A stretch of 64,000 bases of DNA from Arthrobacter sp. KBS0703. Lineage in GTDB: Bacteria; Actinomycetota; Actinomycetes; Actinomycetales; Micrococcaceae. A model generated the notes under the pieces. It was not told the DNA's origin and did not search any database. It was given only the letters and a program-made list of their open reading frames with translations. Location of the stretch: NCBI RefSeq assembly GCF_002008315.2, contig NZ_MVDG02000001.1:2294001-2358000 (forward strand), given 5' to 3'. Position numbers and translations under genes: made by a program. Below are positions 23,701 through 33,243 of the stretch, piece after piece. The number at the start of each line of letters is the position of its first letter. Position 1 is the stretch's first letter.

Positions 23701-24719
23701 CCACCGTCCTCCTGCTGCCGAAGATGACCACGGTGGGCGAGGGCGCCTTCCTGGCCGATGACACGATGGTGGCCTCCTACGAACTGGGCGGCGGCTGGAT
23801 GCGGATCGCTCCTGCCAAGATCGGAAAGCGTTCCTTCCTGGGCAACTCGGGGATGACCGCGGCGGGACGCAACGTTCCGAAGTATTCTTTGGTTGCAGTC
23901 CTGTCCGCCACGCCCAGCAAGGCGAAGTCCGGCACCTCGTGGCTGGGCAGCCCGCCGGTCAGGCTTCGGCGGACGGCGGTGGCGTCCGATGACACCAGGA
24001 CGTTCCAGCCGCCGTTCGGGCTCAAGGTGGCCAGGACCCTTTGGGAACTGTGCCGCTTCGTGCCGGTGATGCTGACCGTTGCCCTGGCCCTGGCGGTCAT
24101 GGTCACGTTTGACTGGCTGGCAGCCATGTTCAACTACGGCGCCGCGGCCGCACTCGGCGGCCTGGTCATCCTGCTCGTCGGCGGCGTGGCGGCCGGAAGC
24201 GCCGTGGCCGCCAAATGGCTGCTGGTGGGCAGGATCAAGGCCGGCGAGCACCCGCTGTGGAGCTCATTCATCTGGCGCAACGAAGTGGTGGACACGTTCA
24301 TTGAGATGGTCAGCGCGCCCTGGTTCGCCAGGTCTGCCAGCGGAACGCCTGCCCTTGTCTGGTGGCTGCGGGCCCTCGGCGCCAGGATCGGCCGCGGCAC
24401 GTGGTGTGAAAGCTATTGGCTGCCGGAGGCCGACCTGGTGACCCTTGGCGCCAGCTCAACGGTCAACCGTGGCTGCGTGGTCCAGACCCACCTTTTCCAC
24501 GACCGCATCATGAGCATTGACACTGTTACGCTCGAAGACGGGGCAACGATGGGCCCGCACGGCGTCATTCTGCCGCAGGCGCGGATGGGCAAGGGCGCCA
24601 CCGTGGGTCCGGCGTCCCTGGTCATGCGGGGCGAGACCGTTCCTGCAGGGACCTACTGGATGGGCAACCCGGTGAGCCCCTGGACGGGGCCTTCGGTTCC
24701 GGCCCCCCGCCTGAAATAA
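20705..24719 (+). CDS. Pls/PosA-type single-module NRPS, homopoly-amino-acid synthetase (fragmented by two adapters)
   Basis: Probable membrane-bound synthetase polymerising one cationic amino acid, as epsilon-poly-lysine (Pls) and delta-poly-ornithine (PosA) synthetases do. Adenylation domain about 45-515: A3 FTSGSTGTPKG, A5 NTYGPTE, A7 YRSGDLV, A10 Lys507. My manual 10-residue code is D229 A230 E233 S272 I293 G295 T317 V325 V326 K507, lysine-like. Carrier domain: GGGSL with phosphopantetheine Ser565. Then two membrane helices, and C-terminal domains recurring three times (LGAKIGNN, LGAKIGKN, LGARIGRG) separated by further helices, six in all. There is no condensation or thioesterase domain. 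Readable pieces: 20705-22961, 22999-23134 (with a 1-base loss near 23106-23112) and 23173-24719. Start uncertain: GTG at 20701 in another frame encodes a more natural N-terminus, NDQLPQTTGTTPTDEAP. Confidence 0.85.
20798..20843 (+). repeat. 20-bp direct repeat, 26-bp period, near NRPS 5' end
   Basis: GCCGCCGGAGCGCACGCTGC occurs at 20798-20817 and 20824-20843. The 26-bp spacing is not a multiple of three. The second copy is in the frame of PPERTLLDIL at the start of the adenylation domain. The repeat coincides with the point where the more natural-looking upstream frame and the NRPS frame disagree. Confidence 0.85.
22962..22998. other. Nextera junction adapter (assembly artefact)
   Basis: A complete mosaic-end junction, lacking only the last G, between the GAKIGNNVH and GFLALGSGSNIEPEV segments of the NRPS C1 domain. 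Confidence 0.98.
23135..23172. other. Nextera junction adapter with one mismatch (assembly artefact)
   Basis: A mosaic-end junction with A to C at one position of the left half. It separates ...GARSTL from QVEPGSAVLG in the NRPS C1 repeat, where hexapeptide-repeat residues are missing. Confidence 0.98.
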
Positions 24720-24775
24720 TGGCCAGCCGGGATACCCGGACGGTCCCGACGACAGCTTGAGTGAGGCACCCGTTT

Positions 24776-26131
24776 ATGAGTCCCGCAGAATCCCCCGGCC
24801 CGGCGGTCCTGCCTGTGCCCGGCGCCGCCGGCACCAGCGACCCCTACGTTCCGGGGCACGGGACGGATGCCTACCGCGTGGTGCGCTACGAACTGGACCT
24901 TGACTACAAACTCGCCAGCAACCGCCTGAACGGCCGCGCAGTGCTGCATGCCGTCGCCGCCCGGCGGACGTCCGCCGTCGTCCTCGACATGACCGGCCTC
25001 CGGGCCCTGAAAATCCAGCTAAACGGCGCGCGGGTGCGCCGGTTCGCCCAGCGGGCCGAGCAGCTCGTGGTGCACTGCGAGCAGGTCCTGGACGCGGGAG
25101 CGGATTTCACCCTGGACATCCGCTACGAGGGAAATCCGGCGCCCCGCAAGGGCCTCTGGGGCGAAGTGGGCTGGGAGGAGCTCACCGACGGCGTGCTCGT
25201 CGCGGGCCAGCCCAACGGCGCGCCGTCGTGGTTCCCCTGCAACGACCACCCGCGCAATAAAGCGAGCTACCGCATCTCTGTCACCACCGACGCCGGGTAC
25301 CGCGCCGTATGCAACGGCCTGCTCGTGGGCCACACCACCAGGTCGAGCCGGCAGACCTGGGTCTACGAACAGGCAGAGCCCATGGCCACGTACCTGGCCA
25401 CGGTTCAGATCGGCCGGTACGAGCTTCTGACGTTGCCGGCGTCCGGCGGGGTGGCCCAGTTCGCCGCCGTCCCGCCGACGCTCACGCATTCCGCCTTGGC
25501 AGGGCTGACCCGCCAGGCCGACATGATGCGCACCTTTGTCAGTTGCTTTGGCCCCTATCCGTTTCCCGAGTACACGGTGGTGGTGACGGATGACGCCCTG
25601 GAAATCCCCCTCGAGGCGCAGTCCCTGTCCATCCTGGGCCGCAACCATCTCGGCTCCGAATGGGAGTCCCAGCGCCTCATCGCGCACGAACTGTCCCACC
25701 AGTGGTTCGGAAATTCCCTGACGGCGAGCACCTGGAGCGACATCTGGCTGCACGAGGGATTTGCCTGCTACGCGGAATGGATCTGGTCGGAGGAAGCCGC
25801 CATCATGCCCGTGCAGAACCGGGCCGCGGCCGCCTGGCGGCGCCTCAGCACCAGCCCCCAGGACCTGCTGGTGGGAGACCCGGGCCCCGAACTAATGTTC
25901 GATGACAGGGTCTACAAGCGCGGTGCGCTGGCGCTTCACGCGCTCCGCCTGGCCTGCGGGGACATGGCTTTCTTCGCGCTGCTCCAGGAGTGGACCCGGA
26001 CCAAGAGCCACGGCTCCGTGTCCACCGCCGAATTCATCCTGACCGCCGATCACGTGACGGGCCTGGACTCGGAAGCCCTCCTGCACCCCTGGCTGTATGA
26101 AGAGGCGCTTCCGGCCATGCCGGGGAGCTGA
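24776..26131 (+). CDS. M1-family zinc metallo-aminopeptidase
   Basis: The 451-aa cytosolic-type aminopeptidase has the zinc site HELSHQWFGN followed 18 residues later by HEGFACYAEW, and a GAMEN-like PLEAQSLSI exopeptidase loop. It lacks the long C-terminal helical domain of PepN, so it is a short M1 form. The start at 24776 is supported by GTGAGG 10 nt upstream. It begins 57 bp after the NRPS stop on the same strand. Producers of poly-lysine carry aminopeptidases that trim the polymer (established knowledge); that this enzyme does so is inference from position. Confidence 0.9.
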   Translation: MSPAESPGPAVLPVPGAAGTSDPYVPGHGTDAYRVVRYELDLDYKLASNRLNGRAVLHAVAARRTSAVVLDMTGLRALKIQLNGARVRRFAQRAEQLVVHCEQVLDAGADFTLDIRYEGNPAPRKGLWGEVGWEELTDGVLVAGQPNGAPSWFPCNDHPRNKASYRISVTTDAGYRAVCNGLLVGHTTRSSRQTWVYEQAEPMATYLATVQIGRYELLTLPASGGVAQFAAVPPTLTHSALAGLTRQADMMRTFVSCFGPYPFPEYTVVVTDDALEIPLEAQSLSILGRNHLGSEWESQRLIAHELSHQWFGNSLTASTWSDIWLHEGFACYAEWIWSEEAAIMPVQNRAAAAWRRLSTSPQDLLVGDPGPELMFDDRVYKRGALALHALRLACGDMAFFALLQEWTRTKSHGSVSTAEFILTADHVTGLDSEALLHPWLYEEALPAMPGS

Positions 26132-26180
26132 CGCCGCGGTCCAGCAGCAAATTCGTCGGCGGGACCGCCCGGGAAAGCAC

Positions 26181-26210
26181 GGAAGACCACGCCGGCGGGC
26201 GTGGTCTTCC
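26181..26210. terminator. Bidirectional terminator between M1 peptidase and pheT
   Basis: A perfect 13-bp stem, GGAAGACCACGCC / GGCGTGGTCTTCC, with loop GGCG, lies between convergent genes. T-rich sequence (ATGGTTTT) follows on the plus strand. Confidence 0.9.
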
Positions 26211-26252
26211 ATGGTTTTCAAGCCGGCAGTTCCCGGTCCGGTTGTGCTGGGC

Positions 26253-28796
26253 CTAGCGCTGTACCGCACCGAACCGCGAGGCGGCCAGGGCAACGGCGTG
26301 CTCCCGGGCAGCGGAGGCCTCGTCGGCAGTCAGCGTCCGGTCCGCGGCGCGGAACCGGAGCCCGAACGCCAACGACTTCTTGCCTTCTTCGATGCCCTTG
26401 CCCGCGTACACGTCGAAAAGCGCCACGTCTTCCAGCAGCTCGCCGGCTCCCTCGCGCAGCGCGGCCAGCACGTCGTCCGCCGGAACCTCCTGCGGCACTA
26501 CGAGCGCCACGTCCTGGGTGGCCACCGGGAAGGTGGAAATGTGGCGGGCCACAATGACGTCGGCCGCGGCCTCGAACAGCGCGTCGGCGTTGATTTCCAG
26601 CGCCACGGACCGCGCCGGCATGTCGTGCGCGGCCAGGAGCTTCGGATGCAGCTCACCGGCGTATCCCACCACCTCGCCGGTACGCAGTGAAAGCTGCGCG
26701 GCCCGGCCCGGGTGGAAGGCCTGGTGATGTCCCTGGCTCACCACAATCTCAACGCCGAGCACGTCGCCGGCCTGGCGGGCAATGTCGAGTGCATCCGCCC
26801 AGTCCCATGCCCTGGGCGTGTGGCCCGCGGCGGCGGGCGAATCGTGGCCGGTCAGCACGGCGGCGATGTGCAGCGGCTGGTCCGGAACGCCGTCGTACAG
26901 TGCGTCCAGCACCTCGTCGGAGGGCTTGGCGCCGAGCGGCGGAATGCTGGCCGTGCCCAGGGTATCGCCGGGCAGGAACACGAGGCCGGCTTCGAAGAGC
27001 GCCAGGTCGCGGAACCCGCGGGAATGGTTGCGTTTGGCCACCTCGATGAGGCCCGGCAGCACCGAAGTGCGCAGGTAGCCGTGCTCCTCGCTGATCGGGT
27101 TGGCGAGCTTGACCGCAGTCCTGGGCTCGCCCGCCCCGGCCACGCCGAACGTGTCGTTGGCAGCCTTCGATACGAACGGATAGGACAGGACCTCGGTCAG
27201 CCCGGCATCCGCCAGCGCCTGGACCAGGCGGCGGCGCTGCTGCTGCACGCGGGTCAGGCCCCGGCCGGGAGGCGCCACGGGCAGCGTGGCCGGGATCTTG
27301 TCGTACCCCACCAGGCGGGCGATCTCCTCGGAGAGGTCCTCCTTGGTTTCCAGGTCGTTCCGCCAGCTCGGGGCAGCGACTGACCAGCCGCCGTCGTTCT
27401 TTTCGACGACGGCACCGAGGTCCTCAAGGCACGTGACGATCTGCTCTTCGGTGAAGTCAAGGCCGATGCGCGTGGCGGGGAACTCCGCGGGCAGGGCGAT
27501 CGTGACGGCGTCGGGAGCGGTTCCGACGTCGGTACCCGCCTCATCCGCCGTCCCGCCGGCCAGCTCGACGAGGAGGTCGACGGCGCGCTGCGCGGCGATG
27601 TTGGCCACCTGCCAGTCCACGCCGCGCTCGAAGCGCTTGGAGGCCTCCGAGGGCAGCTTGTGGCGCCGGCGTGAGCGGGCGATGGACACTTCCTCGAAGT
27701 GGGCTGCCTCGATCAGGACGGTGGAGGTGGCATCCGATACTTCGGTGGACGCGCCGCCCATGACGCCCGCGACGCCGATGGGGCCGGAGGCGTCCGTGAT
27801 CAGGAGGTCCTCGGGGTCCAGCGCGCGCTCCTTGCCGTCAAGGGTGGTGAGCTTCTCCCCCGCGACGGCGCGCCGGACCACAATATCCCCGGACAGCTTG
27901 TCCTGGTCATAGAAGTGCAGCGGCTGGCCAAGTTCGAGCATCACGTAGTTGGAGATGTCCACGGGCAGCGAGATGGAGCGGATACCGGCCAGGCGAAGGC
28001 GTGCGGACATCCACGGCGGAGTGGCCCGAGTGGCGTCCACGCCGCGGACGGTGCGGGCGACGAACCGGTCGCAGCCGGGCTTGCCGTAGATGGGCGCGTC
28101 GTCGTTGATCTTGACGCCGTAGCCGCCGGACAGTGTTGCCGGCGCCTGCACCTTCGACGCCGGGTCAGTGAAGACCGTGCCGGTGGCGTGGGCGTATTCG
28201 CGGGCCACGCCGCGGATCGAGAAGGCGTAACCGCGGTCCGGCGTGACGTTGATCTCGGCGGCCTGGTCGTAGAGGCCCAGCAGTTCCATGGCGTCGGCGC
28301 CGATTTCCGGATCCAGCCCGATCCGGGAGAGCACCAGGATGCCGTCGTGGTCCTCGCCTATGCCCAGTTCGCGGACGGAGGCGATCATGCCGGCGGACAG
28401 GTGTCCGTAGGTCTTGCGTGCCGAGATGTGGAAGTCGCCAGGCAGGACGGCGCCCGGAAGCGTGACCACCACCTTGTCCCCTTCCACGAAGTTGTGGGCA
28501 CCGCAGATGATGCCCTGCACGCCGGAGGGGTCGATGCCCTCGCCGGCCAGGGTCTGCTCCCGGCCTTCGGGGACAACGCGGACCTGGCACCAGTTGATGG
28601 TCTTGCCGTTGGTCTGCGGTTCCTTGACCAGGCTCAGGACCTGGCCCACGACGACGGGGCCTTTGAGGCCGTCCGTGGGACGGTGGACCGCTTCTTCTTC
28701 AAAGCCGACCTTGACGAGCTCCGCCATGACGTCTTCGGCCGTCGCTCCGGCCGGTACCTGCGCGAATTCGCGCAGCCAGGAAAGGGGAATACGCAC
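26253..28796 (-). CDS. pheT: Phenylalanyl-tRNA synthetase beta subunit
   Basis: Beta chain of the alpha2beta2 PheRS. The 847-aa protein includes the EMAP-like tRNA-binding domain (about 40-150), the B3/B4 editing region, the B5 domain and a C-terminal anticodon-binding FDX-ACB domain beginning STFPVATQDVALVV. The GTG at 28796 is two bases after the pheS stop. Initiation here rather than further upstream is clear because the conserved VRIPLSWLREF is the family N-terminus. Confidence 0.97.
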   Translation of the reverse strand: MRIPLSWLREFAQVPAGATAEDVMAELVKVGFEEEAVHRPTDGLKGPVVVGQVLSLVKEPQTNGKTINWCQVRVVPEGREQTLAGEGIDPSGVQGIICGAHNFVEGDKVVVTLPGAVLPGDFHISARKTYGHLSAGMIASVRELGIGEDHDGILVLSRIGLDPEIGADAMELLGLYDQAAEINVTPDRGYAFSIRGVAREYAHATGTVFTDPASKVQAPATLSGGYGVKINDDAPIYGKPGCDRFVARTVRGVDATRATPPWMSARLRLAGIRSISLPVDISNYVMLELGQPLHFYDQDKLSGDIVVRRAVAGEKLTTLDGKERALDPEDLLITDASGPIGVAGVMGGASTEVSDATSTVLIEAAHFEEVSIARSRRRHKLPSEASKRFERGVDWQVANIAAQRAVDLLVELAGGTADEAGTDVGTAPDAVTIALPAEFPATRIGLDFTEEQIVTCLEDLGAVVEKNDGGWSVAAPSWRNDLETKEDLSEEIARLVGYDKIPATLPVAPPGRGLTRVQQQRRRLVQALADAGLTEVLSYPFVSKAANDTFGVAGAGEPRTAVKLANPISEEHGYLRTSVLPGLIEVAKRNHSRGFRDLALFEAGLVFLPGDTLGTASIPPLGAKPSDEVLDALYDGVPDQPLHIAAVLTGHDSPAAAGHTPRAWDWADALDIARQAGDVLGVEIVVSQGHHQAFHPGRAAQLSLRTGEVVGYAGELHPKLLAAHDMPARSVALEINADALFEAAADVIVARHISTFPVATQDVALVVPQEVPADDVLAALREGAGELLEDVALFDVYAGKGIEEGKKSLAFGLRFRAADRTLTADEASAAREHAVALAASRFGAVQR

Positions 28797-28798
28797 TG

Positions 28799-29860
<1,062 letters not shown>

Positions 29861-30111
29861 CTACTGTTCTTAGCTACGAGTCGGGTGATGCCAATGGCCG
29901 GTGCTGCTGTGCCGGTTCCCCGGCGGCGCGTCCGTCACTGGCACGTCATTGCATGAAGTCATCCCTGACGTCACCCAATGACAAGGGCAGGCTCGCCGGC
30001 GGTGGCCGGCAGGCACTGTTCCCAGTCTAATTGACGGGGCCCGGCTGCCCGAACGCGGCGCCCGGCACCGCAGCCATGTTTACCGCGAGCGCCTGCCGCT
30101 AGCATGGCCTC

Positions 30112-30579
30112 ATGACCCCGGGACAGCGGCTGCGGCAACTCGCGAACGTGCTGAATGGCTCCACGCCGCTTGGGCTGCTGCTGGCCACGCTGGCGCGAAC
30201 CAGGACGGTGGGCGGTCCGCGCGGCCTGGTGATCGCCACCGGTTACCGGTGGAGGCTGCCCTTCGCGGGGGCATTTACGGTGGGCAACGTGGTCATCTAC
30301 TGCGCCGGCCCGGACGCAGCCTTGGCCAACCCGGCCCTCCTGCAGCATGAGGAACGGCACAGCACGCAGTACGCGTGGTGCCTGGGTGCTCCATTCCTCG
30401 TGTTCTACTTCCTGGCCGCCGCCTGGTCCAGGCTGCGGACCGGCGATCCGGCGTCGGGGAACCTCTTTGAACGCCGGGCCGGACTGGAAGCCGGCGGCTA
30501 CCCGGATCGCAGGCGGCCCCGGCCGCCGCGGCGAACCGGCCGAACGTCCGGCGGCAACGCCGGCGGAACGGGGGCCTGA
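30112..30579 (+). CDS. Uncharacterised actinobacterial protein with HExxH motif
   Basis: 155 aa. It has a hydrophobic stretch with VIYCAGPD, then QHEERHSTQYAW containing HExxH, then a membrane-like segment FLVFYFLAAAW (about 95-108), and a conserved-looking FERRAGLEAGGY before a basic, Gly/Arg-rich tail. HExxH beside a membrane helix suggests a metal-binding or protease-like membrane protein, but no family with a known role comes to mind. TAGCAT lies 8 nt before the ATG, so the message may be leaderless. Adjacent to the SIMPL gene, whose GTG directly follows this stop codon. Confidence 0.65.
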   Translation: MTPGQRLRQLANVLNGSTPLGLLLATLARTRTVGGPRGLVIATGYRWRLPFAGAFTVGNVVIYCAGPDAALANPALLQHEERHSTQYAWCLGAPFLVFYFLAAAWSRLRTGDPASGNLFERRAGLEAGGYPDRRRPRPPRRTGRTSGGNAGGTGA

Positions 30580-31235
30580 GTGGGTGGGTTGTCCAGGACC
30601 GTCACGGTCACGGGGACCGGAACGGCTGAGGCTGTCCCGGACCAGCTGACCATCTCCGTCGGTGTGGAATGCCGGAGGGAGAACGCCGGAGAGGCGTTCA
30701 CGGCCGCAGGCGCGGCGTCCGCCGCGGTGGCAACGGCGCTGCGCGGCCACGGCGTCGACCACCGTGACATCAGCACGTCCGGCCTGAATGTCCGCGCCGA
30801 TGTGATCTGGCAGGAGGGACAGGGCCAGAAAGTCACCGGCTATGTGGCGTCCAGCGTGCTGAGCGTGCGTCTCCGTAACGTGGCGGCCGCAGCCGAGAGC
30901 ATAGCCGCGGCTGTGGAGGCCGGCGGGAACGACGTGAGGCTGGACGGGCTTCAGCTGGGCTTCACGGACGCGGCGGCCGTGACGGCGTCGGCGCGGGAGG
31001 CGGCCTGTCTCTTATACACATCTCCGCGTCCTCGGCTGCGCAGTTCGCCGCACTGGCCAATGCGGAGCTGGGCGACGTCGTGACCGTCTCAGAGCACCCC
31101 GCGTCCTCCGCCCCCGTCCCGGTGGCAAAGATGGAGCCCGCGTTTGCCACCGACGCGGTGGCCGTGGAAGCGGGTACGGCCGCTGTGAGCGTCACCATCA
31201 CGGTGCAATGGGGGCTGCGGCAGCGGACGGGCTGA
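30580..31235 (+). CDS. SIMPL (DUF541) domain protein (interrupted by adapter)
   Basis: Begins with the DUF541 signature VTVTGTGTAEAVPDQL, followed by DISTSGLNVRADV and VTGYVASSVLSVRL. An adapter at 31005-31023 removes a few residues after TASAREAA. The frame resumes as SAAQFAALANAELGDVVTVS and ends VTITVQWGLRQRTG at the TGA 31233-31235, matching the expected C-terminal beta strands. SIMPL proteins are often periplasmic; no signal peptide is visible here, and function is unknown for this subgroup. GTG start adjacent to the upstream stop codon. Confidence 0.82.
31005..31023. other. Single Tn5 mosaic end / Nextera adapter (assembly artefact)
   Basis: CTGTCTCTTATACACATCT, a single 19-bp mosaic end, in the middle of the SIMPL gene. 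Confidence 0.97.
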
Positions 31236-31266
31236 CTTGGCTGAAGCGCCCCGGCGAGTGGCTGAG

Positions 31267-31908
31267 CTAGTGGGTACTGCCCGCTGCCAGCTTCGGGTCC
31301 GGCCGCTGCGCCAGTGAGGCGCGGACGACGACGGCGATCGCCTCCGCCATCGACTCCAACGGCATCGACGGGGCGGCGCTTCCCTCCGGCACCTGACCGG
31401 TTTCAAACGGGACGTGGACGAACCCGCCGCGGACGCCGGGTCGCGACGCGAGCGCGTGCATCAATGCATAGAAGGTGTGGTTGCAGACGTAGGTTCCCGC
31501 CGTCTGCGAAACCTCCGCGGAAAATCCGGCCGTGGTCACGGCCAGGAGCGCCGCCTTCACCGGCAGTGAGCTGAAGTACGCGGCCGGCCCGTCCGCAACG
31601 ACCTGGCAGTCCACCGGTTGGTTGCCGGCGTTGTCCGGAATCGGCGCGTCTTCGCAGTTGATGGCGATCCGCTCGAGGGATACCCGGTCGCGGCCTCCCG
31701 CCTGGCCAATGCACACCACCAGCTCCGGCTCGAGCGCATCGAGGGCATTGCCGAGGGCAGTGGCCGCGGCACCGAAGACACACGGCAGCTCCACCGCCTC
31801 CACGGCCAGGCCTTCTCCCCGGAGTATGGTCCGGGCATGCACGGCCGCCCCCCACGACGGGTTTGCGGCGTGGCCGCCAAAAGGTTCAAACCCGGTGAGC
31901 AGGATCAT
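31267..31908 (-). CDS. pcp: Pyrrolidone-carboxylate peptidase
   Basis: Removes N-terminal pyroglutamate from peptides (peptidase C15). The 213-aa protein begins MILLTGFEPFGGH and carries the catalytic Glu in SLERIAINCEDA, the Cys in GTYVCNHTFY and the His in GFVHVPFETGQ. ATG at 31908; the open frame extends further but without family sequence. The Ala/Pro-rich last 25 residues are variable. Confidence 0.95.
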   Translation of the reverse strand: MILLTGFEPFGGHAANPSWGAAVHARTILRGEGLAVEAVELPCVFGAAATALGNALDALEPELVVCIGQAGGRDRVSLERIAINCEDAPIPDNAGNQPVDCQVVADGPAAYFSSLPVKAALLAVTTAGFSAEVSQTAGTYVCNHTFYALMHALASRPGVRGGFVHVPFETGQVPEGSAAPSMPLESMAEAIAVVVRASLAQRPDPKLAAGSTH

Positions 31909-31984
31909 GGACCAAGCGTAGCGTCCCGCCCTCCATCGATGCCGGGCGGCCGGGCGAAACACCGGCCACGGACCTTGACTTAAA

Positions 31985-32002
31985 TTCGAACATACCTTCG
32001 AA
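31985..32002. promoter_or_regulatory. LexA-like SOS box upstream of radical SAM gene
   Basis: TTCGAACATACCTTCGAA is an inverted repeat that differs from the actinobacterial SOS operator TCGAACnnnnGTTCGA by one base in the right arm. It sits directly at the candidate start codons of the radical SAM gene. Three better SOS boxes elsewhere in this window (lexA, recA) support LexA control in this genome. Confidence 0.5.
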
Positions 32003-32010
32003 TGGAGTGC

Positions 32011-33147
32011 ATGAGATGGGACGCACAGGCACTCCGACCCAGGCTCGGCGAGCAGCCGGGAGAACAAGGATCCAACAGCACGGGCACCGCCGCCCCTGCC
32101 GCGGAACCGCTGCTGCCACTGGCCGGGCTTGTGCGGTCCGTCTCCACCCCTGAATTTGCCGGGGTCACCTTCCATGAGGTCACTGCCAAATCGGTGCTCA
32201 ACAAGGTGGCTGCCGGTTCGCGGATGCCCTTCGAGTGGACGGTCAACCCGTACCGCGGCTGCAGCCACGCGTGCGTCTACTGCTTCGCCCGCAAGAGCCA
32301 CACCTATCTGGACTTCGACGCCGGCCTGGATTTCGACAGCCATGTGGTGGTCAAGATCAACGCCGCTGAAGTCCTGCGCAAGGAGCTGGCCAAACCCTCG
32401 TGGGGGCGGCAGCACGTCGCCCTCGGAACCAACACCGACCCCTACCAGCGTGCCGAGGGCCGCTACAGCCTGATGCCGGGAATCATCGGGGCACTGGCCG
32501 ACTCCGGCACTCCCTTGTCCATCCTGACCAAGGGGACCCTGCTAGCCCGCGACATTCCACTGCTGAAGCACGCGGCCGCCCAGGTCCCGGTGGGCATCGG
32601 GATCTCGCTGGCCATGACGGACGAGCGGCTCTCGGAAGCCGTGGAACCCGGCACCCCCGGGCCGCGGGCCCGGCTCAAGCTCGTATCGCGGCTTCGCGAC
32701 GCCGGGCTGCCGTGCGGGGTGATGGCCATGCCGATCCTGCCCTGGCTGTCGGATAGCGACGAAGCCCTGGACTCCCTGTTCGGCGCCCTGGCCTCCGCCG
32801 GCGCCACCGGAGTCACGGCCGGAGCTCTCTACTTGAAACCCGGCACGCGCGAATGGTTCATGCAGTGGATCGCCGCGCGCCACCCGGAACTGGCCGGACG
32901 GTACCGCAGGCTGTACGGCACAGGCTCCTACGCGTCAAAGGAATACCGCGAGTGGCTTGCAGGCAGGATCCGCTACTTCAAGGCCCGCCATGGTTTTTCC
33001 GGTTCACACGGGTTCAGCCACCGCGACGTCGACGATCCCCGCGGCGAAGAGGCGCAGTACCCGGCCGGCAGCATACCCCTGGACGGTGCCGGCAGGGCGG
33101 CCCAGGCCGGCGCTGCGCCCGCAGCTTCCCAGCCGACACTTTTCTGA
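32011..33147 (+). CDS. Rv2578c-type radical SAM protein
   Basis: The 378-aa protein has the cluster motif CSHACVYCFAR (CxxxCxxC) within NPYRGCSHACVYC and conserved GTNTDPYQ and SILTKGTLLARD. This is the family related to spore-photoproduct lyase and common in actinobacteria; its reaction is not established. The ATG at 32011 (MRWDAQAL) matches how relatives begin; another ATG lies at 32002. The promoter region carries a LexA-like box, suggesting DNA-damage induction. The C-terminal ~60 residues are disordered. Confidence 0.85.
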   Translation: MRWDAQALRPRLGEQPGEQGSNSTGTAAPAAEPLLPLAGLVRSVSTPEFAGVTFHEVTAKSVLNKVAAGSRMPFEWTVNPYRGCSHACVYCFARKSHTYLDFDAGLDFDSHVVVKINAAEVLRKELAKPSWGRQHVALGTNTDPYQRAEGRYSLMPGIIGALADSGTPLSILTKGTLLARDIPLLKHAAAQVPVGIGISLAMTDERLSEAVEPGTPGPRARLKLVSRLRDAGLPCGVMAMPILPWLSDSDEALDSLFGALASAGATGVTAGALYLKPGTREWFMQWIAARHPELAGRYRRLYGTGSYASKEYREWLAGRIRYFKARHGFSGSHGFSHRDVDDPRGEEAQYPAGSIPLDGAGRAAQAGAAPAASQPTLF

Positions 33148-33190
33148 ACGGAAGTACCCCCGGGGACTGCCAGGCCGCAAAACAGACAAC

Positions 33191-33222
33191 GAAGGGCAGG
33201 ACGCTGAACCGTCCTGCCCTTC
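33191..33222. terminator. Bidirectional terminator between radical SAM gene and metQ
   Basis: A 13-bp perfect stem GAAGGGCAGGACG / CGTCCTGCCCTTC with loop CTGAAC lies between convergent genes. Confidence 0.9.
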
Positions 33223-33243
33223 GCCAGTTCCTGCCGGCCGGTA

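Noticed and set aside
22962..24719. Two or three separate genes in place of the NRPS
   Set aside because: The pieces are successive parts of one Pls-like protein (C1 repeat cut by adapters), and no start site or ribosome site precedes the later pieces.
29861..30111. T-box or Phe leader peptide upstream of pheS
   Set aside because: No T-box sequence, specifier stem or run of Phe codons could be found by eye.
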